This document shows, piece after piece, positions 44,884 to 57,905 of a DNA stretch of 64,000 bases. The first letter of the stretch is position 1, and every line of letters starts with the position of its first letter. The translations under genes and the position numbers were made by a program. The notes beneath the pieces were generated by a model. It had not been told where the DNA came from. It worked only from the letters and a program-made list of their open reading frames with translations, and searched no databases. The DNA comes from Datisca glomerata (lineage: Eukaryota; Streptophyta; Magnoliopsida; Cucurbitales; Datiscaceae): positions 558,001 through 622,000 of the forward strand of contig QANY01013809.1 of assembly GCA_003255025.1 (NCBI GenBank), given 5' to 3'.

Positions 44884-47590
44884 GATTGTAGGACAATATG
44901 TTAATGAGCATACATGTTCTTTAGATATCATTCAGAGTGATCACGTACAAGCCATTGTTGCTTTGGTTAGCGATTATGTGAAGCATAGACATGTGAATGA
45001 TGTTGGTGATCATACTACACCTATGGATATCATTGATTTTATGCGTACGAAACATGGTGTTTCAATGAGCTACAATAAAGCTTTTCGGGCCAAACATGGA
45101 GCTCTAGGATTGGTTTGATATTCACCTGAAGAGTCATATTCTATGTTACCGTCATATTGCTTTGCTTTAAAGGAGGAAAATTCTTGAAATGGTTCAAGAT
45201 TCACTGAGAGAGTCATATTCTATGTTACTATTATTGAGACTGACATTGAATCTCATTTCAAGTACATGTTCGTTGGTTTGGGAGCATCAATTCGTGGGAG
45301 TGCACATTGTAGACCAATCATCGTCGTTGATGGAACCTTCTTGAAAAACAAATATAATGGTATTCTTCTAACCGCTTGTATGATGATGCAAATGATCAAA
45401 TTTTGCCTTTGGTTGCTGTATTGGTTGATTCTGAAAATGATTTATCGTGGGAATGGTTTCTAATGAAGTCGAGTAGAGTTATTGGTTTTCGGGAGGATTT
45501 GGTGGTTATGTCTGATAGGCATGGTAGCATCACTAAAGCAGTACATAAAACACTCCCACATGTTGATCATGGTATATGCATGGAACATTTTATTGATGAA
45601 TTTGCACGAGAATTTTAAAAAATATAGCATTGATTCCACGTTCTACTCAAGTGCAAAGGCGTCCTGGGTTAAAGATTTTGAGAAGTATATGTCTTGTTTA
45701 GAAGCTTTAGTCTCATCTATTCATGCTTATCTAAAGAAAGCTGACTATTGTATATGGTCATGTGCTTATTGTAAGAGATGTCGATTTAATGTTATGTGTA
45801 ATAACATTGCTGAAAGCTTTAATAACGTCATAGTTGATACTAGATCTTGCCCGATTTGTATGTGATTAAGTTGTGAGACAAAAGCTGCAAAGTAAGTTTT
45901 ATGGAAGGAGAACATCTTCTTTATGTTTGATTACTTGTTTAAGTTCAACGACAGATGTTGAGCTTCATAATACAATGACTGAAGCATGAACAATGCAAGT
46001 AATATTTAATATACTTTTTATATGTACTGTATATATTAAATTGACACTGTTTTATTTTTTTATAGGTTCGTTTAGTTGATTTAAATAAGTTTCATGTCAA
46101 TGATGAGTGTATGCATTATATTAAAGATATGTAGTTGTAAAAAAAATCAGATGATTGATTTTCCTTGTTCTCATGTTTGTGTGGTCCTTGTGAAGAGGAA
46201 TATGTCTCTCTATCCTTTTGTGCCATATTACTATACGAAGGCTGCATTGGAAGTGACATATAGATATGTAATACTTCATGTTGGTAATGAGTGTGAGTGG
46301 ATTATTCCTGAAGATGTGCAGAGTCTGAAGGTATTTCCTCCTTTAGTTAAACGAAAACTAGGTAGACCCAAGAAGAGTAGATACGTTTTTGCAGATGAAT
46401 TTAAACAACGCTTGAGGTGTAGCCATTGTCGTAAATTAGGACACAACCGAAGAACGTGCAAGTATGTAAGGGATGTTAGTTACAATGGTTCTTATTTTTC
46501 ATACATATGTATTGAATATGTTTCTTTGAAGTTAATTCTATCTTTTGTATTTGAATACTATTTGAACAGTGTTACTTTTTTAGTAATCTACACAATCATT
46601 GAATATAAGACTTTTGATGTTGGTTTTGTGAATTGTGAAATGTCTTTGGTTATTTTTTGTTTCTAATAACCTTATATCTTTTTTTATTATAAGGTCATAC
46701 GTTAGTCATTCATACATATATACTATCTATATTAGATATAAATATATATTTATATATAATATATATTATATATAGATATATTTACTGTATATTTTATGTA
46801 TCATACTGTTGAGCATTTTATTTTATGTACCTAATTCAATTTATTTTTTATTAAGCAGTATTTTATACACAACAAATATTTCATTGACTATCTTTTGGTG
46901 GAGTTTGGATATTTATATTAGATTATACTCCTAAACCTTTAGAACTTATAATAATGCTCTATATTGACTATCATTACTATCATGCACTAAAAAATATTCA
47001 ATAAGAGAAATAGTATTAAACATAGTTAACTAACAAATATTCAATATAGTGTAACCACTTAGAATTTAGTTAACTAACAAATATTCAATATAGTATATAA
47101 CCCTTACCAATTCACATATGCATAATGTCAAATTATGCAACAAAAAATACCAATATATTTTTTTAACAATCCGACTGAAACTTAAAAGTGTTTCAATCCA
47201 TCTACAAACAACTATTTCACTTCTTGAATAAATTGAAGCTCGGTATCTCATATTCTTCCACACCTTTTTTTGACTTATCATCTCGTTTATTGTACCGTGT
47301 TACGTACGGTGATGCCAATGTTTGGGGCATTTAATCTGTCTTTTAAAAGCAGTAATATCCTCGGTAATGTTGGTAGAACTGTCCATTGTACAGTCTTCTT
47401 CTTTCCATTTTCTTTTCTCTACAAGAAAAAAAGCATTAAAATACCTAGTGTAAATATGATATATTCGATATATATATAATTTTTTCTATTCTCAACTTTG
47501 GTTTGAATGGCTCTTCATTCTCTGTGGGTTTGTCAGTTCATGAGCTTGCACATCATTCTTCTTTGACATATTTATGAATCATGTTATTAC

Positions 47591-49265
47591 TGTAAGAATT
47601 ATGTCCATAAAGTAGGGTATACTAATTATTTATGAGTATTTAATTATTTCTTTGACATTTATATATTACTGAATTTTATGAATGAATTTAAGTTTTCTTT
47701 AATTAATGTATGCTTATAATTTACTTAAGTCCTGAAATTATTATCAATGTAAGAAGAGTAAAGATTGAGCAGTCTTCCAGATAAACTCTTATGAGATAGT
47801 TCAAAACATTGTTTGCAGTCTTAGAATCGACTGGACAATCGAGTCTAATTATGAATATTAGGCTGAACCAAATGATGTCAGTCTCGGGAAATGAGAGTGG
47901 AGACTCTAACAGTTGACCTAAACATGTTATAGAACATGTTGAATAGACTAGTAATAAATTATTTTAAAGCAAAGTCGTTTAGCCAGCTCCAAATCTAATT
48001 GTTACACCTTAAGGGTATTTTTGTAATTATTTTAATCCTGAGATGAATACGAAACTTGACTTAGTTACTTACGATATTTGATGTGCCAAAGGAATGAGTT
48101 CGAATTTTCGGACAATACATCGATTGTTGGGATCGTGATTGAGCTATATTGGAGTTGCGTGATTCACAGATATGAAATTCATGGTTAGATTGTAAAAGCA
48201 ACAATACCACCTTATGTTGTATTAATGAGTGTGTGAATAAATAAACCTGGTCAGCACGTCATTGTTATGTCTTTCTTATTCATAGTTAATAAAGGAGTTA
48301 AGTAAATAATAACTAGATGAGTAAAATGGTAATTTTACATCCCCTCTTGTTACTGATATTCACGAAGGGTAACATTGTAAAATATTCTATGAAACGTGAA
48401 ATGAAAATATTTATTTGCACCATCAGAAAATGCAGTGCGCATGAATTCAGAGTTGATTCGGCATCGAACTTATAGAGATTTATGGAGATAAATTAGCCGG
48501 GTATTTGAATCTCATAACTTTATTTATGTGGTCCATTCGGTCTGAGGAGTAGCTCATAAGGAGAGATGAGAAACAACGTCAGTTGGGCCAGAAATATATT
48601 TTGGACCAAGGTATACTTCCCGAACCCATATGTGATGAGTGTCATCATTAAATTAGTGAAGACCAAAATTAATTAATTTGTTATTCTCTAATGATTATAT
48701 GATTAGGAAATAAAATTAATTAACTAATTAATTGATATGGATCAATTTTATTTATCAATTTAAATTGAAGAATTTGGACACAGTCTTGGCTCCAGGGGAG
48801 TTGTAAAAATCACAGATAGTATGACAGATAGGGAGCAGAAAAGAGTTTCTCTCCCATCCCCCTTACAATTACCGCCGAAAACTATCAGAGGAAGAAGAAA
48901 AAAATATTTTTTCTTCCTCAGTTGTTTAGAGAGCCCACACTCTATTTCTAAGAATATCCTTGCGACATGTACTTTTGAATCTTATGGGTGGTTGTTGGTG
49001 TAAAGATCAATTGAAGTTCTGCGAATTTCAAGAACGAAGAAAGCAAGACAAATAATTGGATCCCGTCAAATCATAATTTCTCCAATACAAGAAAATGTAT
49101 AAACAATTGCTATCTTTTCTCAATACGTTTATCTGAATATGTATAATCGTTGAATGATTTTATATTTAATTTGATTAAATATTTGTTTTGAAAATTTTTT
49201 ATATTTCACCCACGAACCGTACGTGGTTCATTGATTTTCTTCAAATTTTAAAACTCGGTCCAACA
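47591..49265 (+). repeat. Copia-2 5' LTR (1675 bp)
   Basis: Starts TGTAAGAATTATGTCC and ends ...TCGGTCCAACA. Matches the downstream LTR throughout, with several indels, the largest near 48255 where the other copy has about 50 extra bases. Confidence 0.93.
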
Positions 49266-49267
49266 AT

Positions 49268-49280
49268 TGGTATTAGAGCC
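49268..49280 (+). promoter_or_regulatory. Copia-2 primer-binding site
   Basis: TGGTATTAGAGCC, the initiator-Met tRNA complement with one C-to-T change, two bases after the LTR. Confidence 0.88.
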
Positions 49281-51162
49281 TAACTTTCTTGATTATGCAT
49301 ATTCTGTGATTAAACGCATACATGAATGAATATTGTGATATTGGCATATATTTTTGTATGGTAGATTCAAAGCATGTTTGAATGTGTTTTATGAATGAAT
49401 CCCGATCGATTGGCTCTAGGTGTTATATTTCAATTCTAGAATTAATGTACGCCGAAAATGTGGCATAGGATTTTATGTATCTTTAAATTCCATATAAATC
49501 CTTCATGAATGCGTTCCGATCCATCGCCATGCGAATCCTGAGATGTCGTCGTTCACGTCACGCCACCGTCGTTCGCTCCAAGTTACATGCAAAACCGTCC
49601 ACCGCCGTGATGCGGTGGTGACCGGGCAACCGCAACGACGGTGGTACTGTCTCGCTGCCACCGGCGGCAGCAATCCTTATGATTACCAGGGTTCGGGGCA
49701 CAAATCTCCTGATACCACGTTGCTCTATCCATATGATGCTTCGCGAAAACCCTTATCCTATTTTTTATCGTTTAAATTTGAATTTTTAATTATAAAATTT
49801 AAAAGGTTAAATGATAATTAAAATTCAAAAGTTAATTATCAATTTTATCTTTTGAATTTTGAATTCAAAATATAATTATCTATTTCATCTTTTAATCTTT
49901 TGAATTTTGAATTCAAAAGATAATTCCCAATTTTATCTTTTTTATCTTTTAAATTTTGAATTTTAAAATGATAGTTATCAATTTTAATTTTTTGAAAATT
50001 AAAATTTAATTAATTGATTGAGTTTGACCAAAGTTTGATAAGTCTTTAATTTTTTTATTAATAAAATTCAGTTAATTTAAAAAATGATATTTAATAGGAT
50101 TATTTAATTAGGAAATAGTTTTTTTAATTAAATGGTTTGATCAAAGCTTGGAGATTATAATAGGACTTGACTTTGGTAAAGAGTTACAAGTGAGTTTAAC
50201 TTCCAGAAGGAGATAATTATTGATGCCATAAAGACTAGTATTTAAATTATTATAATTTAATTATTAATCTTTTTATGGGTTGTAATTTGAAATGAATCAT
50301 AAAGAGGTTAATTTTGAATGTATGACTTATTATTAATATCGCATCCTCATGTAACATGCCATATAGAAATAGGAATATGCCAATATCAAATTGTCATGTA
50401 GCATGTACATGCATTATTGTAGTTTAAATTTATAATGCGTCATAATTTTAAATACAATATGAATTTTGTAAAGTTATAAATTTTAAATTGTGATTTAAAT
50501 TTTATAAAAGTCTGTAATTTTTGAAAACTTACTTTTCAAAATTATAAAGAGTTATGATTTTTGAAAAAGTAAACAAAATCCATTTTTTTCAAAAATTAAG
50601 TGGGAGGGTCGTTTACGTTGAAACGTTCCCAAAATATCCAACGCAAACTTGGTTGCGGCATGAGGAATGATTTAGAGCCTCCCTAACGGCCCTCTCTTCA
50701 GTGGGAGAAACTTAAAATCATGTCGCTTTGAGTTATCGAGCTGTTTAAAAAGCTAAAGCTTGTAAAAGAAGTGCTGAGGCGGGTCCGTCCCTAGACGAAC
50801 CATTAGTTCACATCAATTTTTAAAGCTGATACTTTGGTTAAACACTAGATCAAAGCGCATGAATCTCTCATATGAGGTATTCAATGGGGTTAAGGTGACC
50901 AAAACCCTTAGTGATTGGTTAAGCTAGATATAGTGGCATCTGGAGAAGCATTAACCAAATGAGAAGAGTCTCGATACGATAGGAGATAACTCGGGCATTG
51001 TCTTTAGATGAGACAAGCTATCGTTGTTGATCGTAACATCATGAAAAATATATGTTTTTCTCAGATTTTTAAATATTTAAGTATTTACATCATGCATCAT
51101 ACCTTCCTGAATAATTGAGTATTTATTTACACCGCTTTATTTGTTCTTTTTCAGTAATAATG
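49281..51162 (+). other. Copia-2 untranslated leader
   Basis: 1.9 kb without a convincing gene. A short frame at 49543-49821 (Arg/His-rich start) matches no family I know. Most of the rest is A/T-rich with repeated TTTGAATTTTGAATTC-like words at 49850-49990. Confidence 0.6.
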
Positions 51163-51960
51163 TCATTACCCACACTCACGACAATCTTAAATGGGAATAA
51201 ACTCATTGGTGAAAATTACATGGATTAGAAACCTAATCTTGATATCATGGTGGTAGTATAAAAGTACAAGTTCCTGCTCACCACCATTTGTCCCCTTAAG
51301 CCTATTGCTGAATCGACTCAAGAGGAAAATGATGCCCATTCTTATTGGCTGCGTGCTGATGAGATCGTCAGGTGTTACATCTTGGCATCTGTTGTAATAT
51401 GTTGCAACAATCACATCAGAACATGGAGATTGACGCTGATATGATGTTGAGCATCATCAAAATGTTCGGGGATCAGAGTCGTCAAGCTAAATAGGTTGTT
51501 GTGTAAAACTTCATGAATTGCTGGATGAAACCCAGAACTCATGTCAGATAACATATGATGCTGATCAATAGTTATCTAAATGAGATGGAGATCGTGGGAG
51601 CCGAGGTAGATGGCACGACTCAAGTTGATATGATCATCGAGAACCTGCCAAACACTTTTAAGAACTTCAAACTTACTTATTCAATGAATAAGTTGAGGTA
51701 CTCTCTTTCAGAACTTATGAATGAGTTGTAAGTTGCTGAGACCCTATTTTTGAAGGGCAAGAGGAAGAATGGAGAAGCAAACTTTATTAAAAGTAAGCAT
51801 TCCACCTCTGGCACTAAAAAGAAACACAAGAGAGGTCCGAGGAAAGCTAATAAGTAGAACTCGAAAGCAGCGAAAGGCAAGGGCACTGTGAAAGTGGACG
51901 AATCGAAAGACAAGTGTCATTATTGTCGAGTCGCTGGCCATTGGAAATGTAACTGCCCGA
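51163..51960 (+). pseudogene. Copia-2 GAG
   Basis: Starts MSLPTLTTILNGNKLIGENY and has a stop soon after (51226). It ends with a CX2CX4HX4C zinc knuckle CHYCRVAGHWKCNC (about 51916-51957) that is intact, followed by PNYLKDLKSKG. Several stops and frame changes lie between. Confidence 0.82.
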
Positions 51961-53400
51961 ATTATCTCAAGGATTTGAAATCTAAAGGTACATTACTTGT
52001 TACTGAGGCCTGTTATATGGCTGACTCTACTATCTCCTAGATTGTAAACTCTACAGCCACTAGCCATATATGTTGTTCCCCGAAGGGTTTTAAGGAAAGC
52101 GGAAGGCCTAACGAGGATGAGTTCAGCTTCCGTTGGGGAAAGAAAGCACTAGTATCGGCAGTATCAATTGGAACAATCAAATTATTTTTTGATCAACGTT
52201 ATTTGGTTTTACGTGTTGTTTATTATATATTGATTTTTAGGAAAAACCTCCTTTCAGTAGCTAGTTTAATTGAGCAATGATTATCTTTGGATTTCATTAA
52301 TAATGATATTGATATTTTTAAAAATGAAAGCTTAATTACTACTGCACGAATGATAAATAATTTATTTGATGTAAAACCAGAAGTTCTAATGATATATGAC
52401 ACTGAAGTAAATACCGATTTACAAAGAGATAGTAAAAGGTTGAAGTCTGAGTCAATCGATCTAACTTACTTATGGCACTTGTGTCTTGGTCACATTAGCC
52501 TAGACAAGATGGTCCATTTCAAACTTTAAGTATGTGATCACTATCGACATGTGAATCCTACATAGAAGGTAACATGACCAATAGACCCTTTTCAGCGAAG
52601 GGTGAAAGAGTCATTCAATGCCTTGAACTCGTATATAGTGATGTATGTGGGACATTGAATGTCCAAGTAAGAGGAAGTTTTAAATATTCTGTAACATTCA
52701 TAGATGGCTACTCACATTTTGGACATGTTTATCTAATGCGTCAAAAGTTTGAAACCTTTGAAAATTTCAAAGAGTACAAATCTATGGTTGAGAAGCAATT
52801 AGAAATAAAATTCAAAACATTACAATCCGATCATGGTGGAGTGTACTTGCTAGGAGAGTTCGAATACTTTCTTAAGGAATAAGGTATTCTTTCTCAACTT
52901 ACAACACCTGACAATCCAGAACATAATAGTGTGTCAGAGAGAAGGAATCAAGCTCTGATGGTTATGTTTAGATCAATGATGAGTTACTCATTCCTCCCAG
53001 ATTTGTTCTGAGAATATGCCTTGAAAATAGTGACCTATATTCTGAATCAAGTTCCGTCAAATACGGTGCCTAGTACACCATATGAAAGATGGAATGGGCG
53101 AAAGCCGTCCATAAGCCACCTTAGGATATGAGGATGCCCGACACACGTGCTGAGACTGAAAACAGGTTAGTTGGCAGTCGATCAAAATTATGCATGTTTG
53201 GAGGATTTCTCAAGGGAACAGGGGGATGTGTCTTTTATAGTCCAACCGACAAAAAAATATTCGTGAGCACGAATTCACGTTTTCTTGAGGAGGACTATAT
53301 AAGAAGTGTGAAGCCGAGAAACACATTTCCGATAGAGGAATTATTGAGTGGCAGGACACCAAGTCCCTGATAAGGACCTGTTCCTGATTCAATAATGGAA
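51961..53400 (+). pseudogene. Copia-2 protease and integrase
   Basis: The protease box reads VNSTATSHICCS (about 52040) where the family has DSGAT-H, so the catalytic Asp is lost. GAG-pre-integrase follows with LWHLCLGHISLDKM (52470). The integrase core keeps YSDVCG and FIDGYSHFGHVYLM (first Asp), LQSDHGGVYL (second Asp, normally RSDRGGEY) and SERRNQALMVM (Glu), with stops at 52882 and in neighbouring parts. The integrase tail continues to SPTDKKIFVSTNSRFLEEDY (53240-53300). Confidence 0.88.
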
Positions 53401-53559
53401 GAACCATAGCAGGAGTCAGAGCCTCGACGTAGTGGGAGGGTTGTGAAAAACCTAATAGGAACATGTCTTATAGAGATGCCTTAACGATAGTCTCTAATAA
53501 AGATCATGATGAACCTATTTTCTACTCACAGATTATGGCTGGTCCTGAAGCATACTATG

Positions 53560-54260
53560 GAAAGATGTCGTGAACGTCGAGACACAATCAATGTACTCGA
53601 ACAGATTCTGAACTTGTAGATCCTTTTGAAGGGGCAAACCTCGTATGGTGCAAATGGCTTTATAAGAAAAAAAGAGATCCAGATGAGAATGTGGAGACAT
53701 TCAAAGCTAGGCTAGTAGCCAGTGGTTACATAAAAAAGAAAGGTATTAACTATGATGATACCTTCTCGCTAGTGGCTATGTTTAAATCCATTCGAATCCT
53801 CGTATCTACTGTTACTGTCCTCGATTATGAAATTGGGCAGGTGGACGTCAAGACTGTTTTTCTGAATGGCAATCTTGGATCAACTAGACGGGTTCATGGA
53901 GAAAGGCCAAACGAGCAAGGTTTATGAACTGTTGAAGTCCATTTATGGACTTAAGCAAGCGTCCCGATCGTGGAATATCAGATTCGACAAAACTGCTAAT
54001 AACTTTAGTTTGAGCAGTTAGTGGATGAACCATGTGTGTCTAGCTGATATATGAAGGGAATGTGATTTTTCTGGTTTTATATGTGGGCGATATTCTACTT
54101 ATTGGGAATGATATAGGAAAATTATCTGATATCAAGATTTGGCTTAGAAAATAATTTGATATGAAGGATCTTAGAGAAGTTGTCTTTGTCCTACGTATTT
54201 AGATTGGAAGAACAAATAATTAGCACTTTCTGAAGCATCTTATATTGATAAGATGATGGA
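53560..54260 (+). pseudogene. Copia-2 reverse transcriptase
   Basis: Contains KARLVASGYIKKKGINYDDT (53696), DVKTVFLNGN (53843), LLKSIYGLKQASRSWN (53933) and the active-site box read as YVGD (54080-54091) in place of YVDD, so one catalytic Asp is lost. Stops and frameshifts at 53897, 53927 and 54020. Confidence 0.9.
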
Positions 54261-54379
54261 TCACTTCAGTATGCATGACTCCAAGTAGGGATATCTTCCC
54301 TTTAGGCATGGAGTGAGCCTCTCCAAAGAGCAGTCTCCCAAGACTCCTCAAGAAGAGGAAGACGTGAAAAAGATTCTCT

Positions 54380-55020
54380 CTGCCTCAACCGTAGGAAGTC
54401 TCATGTATGCAATATTTTACACTAGACCAGATATTTGCTAAGCTGTAGGTGTGGTGAGTCATTTCCAATATAATCTTATACTCGAGCATTGGAATATTGT
54501 CAAGCATATCCTCAAGTATCTTAGGAGAACGAAAAACTATATGCTTGTATCCTCAGGTACTAACCTGAATATGATGGGTTATATCGAATCCAATTTTCAA
54601 GCAAACAAGGGTTCTAGGAGGTCCACATTAAGATCGTTGTTCATCTTGAATGGCGGAGTAGTGGTATGGAGAAGTATGAAGTAATCTTGTATTGTTGATT
54701 CTACCATGGAAGCTGAGTATGTGGTAGCTTGTGAAGCTGTAGAGGAGGCTATCTGGCTTAGAAAGTTTTTAAAGACTCTGGAAGTCGTTCTAGATGCTAA
54801 CAAACCCATGACACTTTATTGCGATAACAATGGGGCTGTAGCAAACTTGAAGGAACTGATGAGCCAAGATTCAAACACATATAGCGGAGAGTACCACCTC
54901 ATCAAATAGATAGTCCAGCTTGGAGATGTTGAAGTAACACACATATTCGATAGTCAACAACCTGACAGATCCATTCAAGAAGACTTTAAACAGTAAAGTC
55001 TTTGATGGTCATCTGTAGGG
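54380..55020 (+). pseudogene. Copia-2 RNaseH
   Basis: Includes LEHWNIVKHILKYLRRTKNY (54483), GSRRSTLRSLFILNGGVVVW, MEAEYVVACEAVEEAIWLRK (54706) and YCDNNGAVANLKE. A stop at 54682 splits it. Confidence 0.9.
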
Positions 55021-55068
55021 CATGGGGATACAAGATTGTACATGCCTGCTTTAGTCCAAGTGGAAGAT

Positions 55069-56866
55069 TATTAGAATTATGTCCATAAAGTAGGGTGTAA
55101 TAACTATTTATGAGTGTTTAGTTATGTCTTTGACTTTTATATATTAGTGAATTTTAGGAATAAATGAATTTTATTAATTAAAGTGTGTTTATAATTTACT
55201 TAAGTTCTGAAATTATTATCAATGTAAGAAGAGTAAACACTGAGCGGTTTTCCAAACAAACTCTACTAAGATAGTTCAAAATATTATTCGCAGTCTTAGA
55301 ACTGACTTGACAATCGAGTCCAATTATGACTGTTAGGTTGAATCAAAAGATGTCAGTCTCTGGGCATAGGAGTGGAGAATCTAACGGTTGACCTAGACAT
55401 GTTATGAAATATATTAAATAGACCAGTAACAACTTACTTTAGAGCAAATCCGTTTATCTAGCTTCAAATCTAGTTGTTACACCTTAAGGGTATTTTCACA
55501 ATTACTTTAATCCTGAGGTGAATACGAAACTGGCCTTAGTTATTTGCCATCTTTGATATGCCAAAGGAGTGAGTTTGAATTTCCGGACAATACACCGGAT
55601 GTTGGGATCGTGATTCAGTTATGTTGAAGTTGTGTGATTCACATATATGGAATTCGTGGTTAGATTGCAAAATCAACAATATCACCTTATGCTTTATTGA
55701 TGAGTGTGTGAATAGATAAACCTGGCTAGGTACTCAATGAAATGAATCGTTGAATAAGACATGATGAATTATACAAGACATCTCACTGTTATGTCTTTCT
55801 TATTCACAGTCAATAAAAGAGTTATGGAAATAATAACTAAAAAGGTAAGTTGATAATTTTACATCCCGTTCTTGTTACTGATATTCATGAAGGTTAACGT
55901 CATAAAATATATCTGGACCATGAAAATGAAAATGTTTATTTATGCCTACAGCAAATGTAGCGCGAATGAATCAAAAGTTGATTCGACATCAAACCTATAG
56001 TGGAGTCGTACGATGTCGGGATTAAATATTTTAGGAATTTATGAAGATAAATTAGCCTGGTATTTGAATCTCATAGCTTTATTCATTTAAGTCCCTTCGG
56101 TCTCAGAAGTAGCTCATAAGGACATGAATAAGAAACAACATCAGTTGGACCAAAAATGTGTTTTGGACCAAGGTACACTTCCCCAGCTCATATGAGATGG
56201 ATGTCATCACTAGATTAGTGAAGATCAAAATTAATGTTCAAATTAATTGATTTGTTATTTTCTACTTATTAGATAATTAGTAAATAAAAGAAAATAATTA
56301 ATTAATCGATAGGTATCAATTTAATTTATCAATTTGAAATGCTGAATTTGGACACAATCTTGGCTCTATAAGAGATGTAAAAATCACAGATAGTAGTGCA
56401 TAGGGAGATGAATTTTGGCAATTTGTCATATAAGGAGTAGAAAAGAGTTTCTCTCCCTTCCCCTATAGTTGCTGTCGAAAACTATCAGAGGAAGAAGAAA
56501 ATTTGTTTTTTCTTTCTCAGTTGTTTAGAGAGCCCACACTCTATTCCTAAGAATATCCTTGTGAGATATAATTCTGAATCCTATGGGTGATTGTTAGTGT
56601 GAAGATTAGTTAAAGTTATGTAAATCTCAAGAACGAATAATGTAAGAAAAATAATTGGATCCTGCCAAATCAAAATTTCTCTAATACAAGAAAACATATA
56701 AACTGTTTCTATATTTTCTCAATATGTTTATCTGAATATTTATAATCGTTAAATGGTTTTGCATTTAATTTTGTTAAATATTTGTCTTTAAAAATTATTG
56801 ATATTCTATTCACAGAACCGTTCATGGTTCGTTAATTTTCTTCAATTTTTAAAACTCGATCCAACA
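55069..56866 (+). repeat. Copia-2 3' LTR (1798 bp)
   Basis: Preceded by the purine-rich AAGTGGAAGAT. Starts TATTAGAATTATG (terminal TG changed to TA) and ends TCGATCCAACA, directly followed by the ATTAC duplication. Confidence 0.92.
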
Positions 56867-57853
56867 ATTACATATCTATACCATACCATTATCTCAGTCT
56901 TTCCATTGTAATAAGTGATATCCTATTATTTTAGACTAGAACATTAACTTTCTATCAAAAGTAATTCCAAAACCAGATGTCAAATATACATAATTTCTTT
57001 CCAAAACTAGTTCTAATTTGTCAAACACATAACAAATAATGATGACAATTATCCAGCAACTAAACTCAAACATATAACATTTGCTACCTTTGGAAATCAT
57101 CACTATAAACATGATAATAAAGTATATACGACATTATCCAGCAAATCATCACTATCATGTATACAAATAAAGCATATTCAACATACAACAAATACAATGT
57201 ATACGATATATATTTAATGAAGTTTTAATCGTGTTACCTAGTTTTTAGGTGCAACATCATTAGCGAGCCTTTCTTCTTCTTCTTGCTTATCTGTTGCATC
57301 ATCTCCTTATTCTTCAGAAGCACCATATTCATTTCCTTCAAAATCTTCACTGTCTTCATCACCGTTTTCACTATGCCATCTTCATTTCCAGCATCTTTTC
57401 CATCATCTCCACCACAATCTTCATCATTTCCATCACCACCATCTAATTCATCATTACCACCATTTGATTCATCATCACCAACATCTTTATCCTCGTCATG
57501 TTGGTTCTCCTCCTTGTAATATTAGTAATCATTCAATTTAGTAATCAAATTATAAAACAATCATATATTTTTTAAATTAAGGTGTAATATGACCATGCTA
57601 TGGATTTCATCAATTTTTTGAAAACATTGTGTCCAATCTCTAAAATTGTTGCTTGTCTCATCATCATGCATTGACTATCTATTTTCCATGTTTATGTCAA
57701 ACTCCTCATTAGGTTCCAGTACACTCTTTCCTCTGTTTGACTTGAAAAAATGTTGCATGTATAGTCTTTCCATCTTATCTGATGAAACCTCAATTGGAAC
57801 AATTTGTAGCTACAAAAAAGAGCAGTATATTTTAAATATACAGTTCATACACG

Positions 57854-57905
<52 letters not shown>
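57854..57905. repeat. (AT)n(TG)n microsatellite
   Basis: AT run then TG run in an intron of the MULE-2 DUF1985 gene. Confidence 0.97.

Larger units (their letters stand above)
35035..46470 (+). pseudogene. MuDR-type transposase of MULE-2, interrupted by Copia-1
   Basis: 35035-35421 gives the N-terminal region (MDRSLSRPLSLLDRIVDSSP, then an acidic stretch) up to KGDQMWI. Coding resumes at 44884 with GQYVNEHTCSLD in the frame expected once the insertion and one target copy are left out. Then PMDIIDFMRTKHGVSMSYNK (45023-45080), FVGLGASIRGSAHCRPIIVV (45270, with DGTFLKNKYNG and the first Asp next), MSDRHGSITKAV (45508, second Asp), NNIAESFNNV (about 45802, Glu), a SWIM-like finger (CSCKKNQMIDFPCSHV, 46130) and a CCHC knuckle (CSHCRKLGHNRRTC, 46418). 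All three catalytic acids survive, but frameshifts near 45120-45260, 45380, 45620 and 45870 break the gene. Confidence 0.85.
47591..56866 (+). mobile_element. Copia-2 retrotransposon, plus orientation
   Basis: LTRs at 47591-49265 and 55069-56866 with copia gene order between. It is flanked by perfect ATTAC duplications (47586-47590 and 56867-56871), so the insertion is intact end to end at 9276 bp. It lies between the two genes of MULE-2. All coding parts carry stops. Confidence 0.95.

Noticed and set aside
49543..49821. 92-codon frame in the Copia-2 leader as a captured gene
   Set aside because: No recognisable domain, and it lies in the untranslated leader, which in Copia-1 also shows only unrelated short frames.
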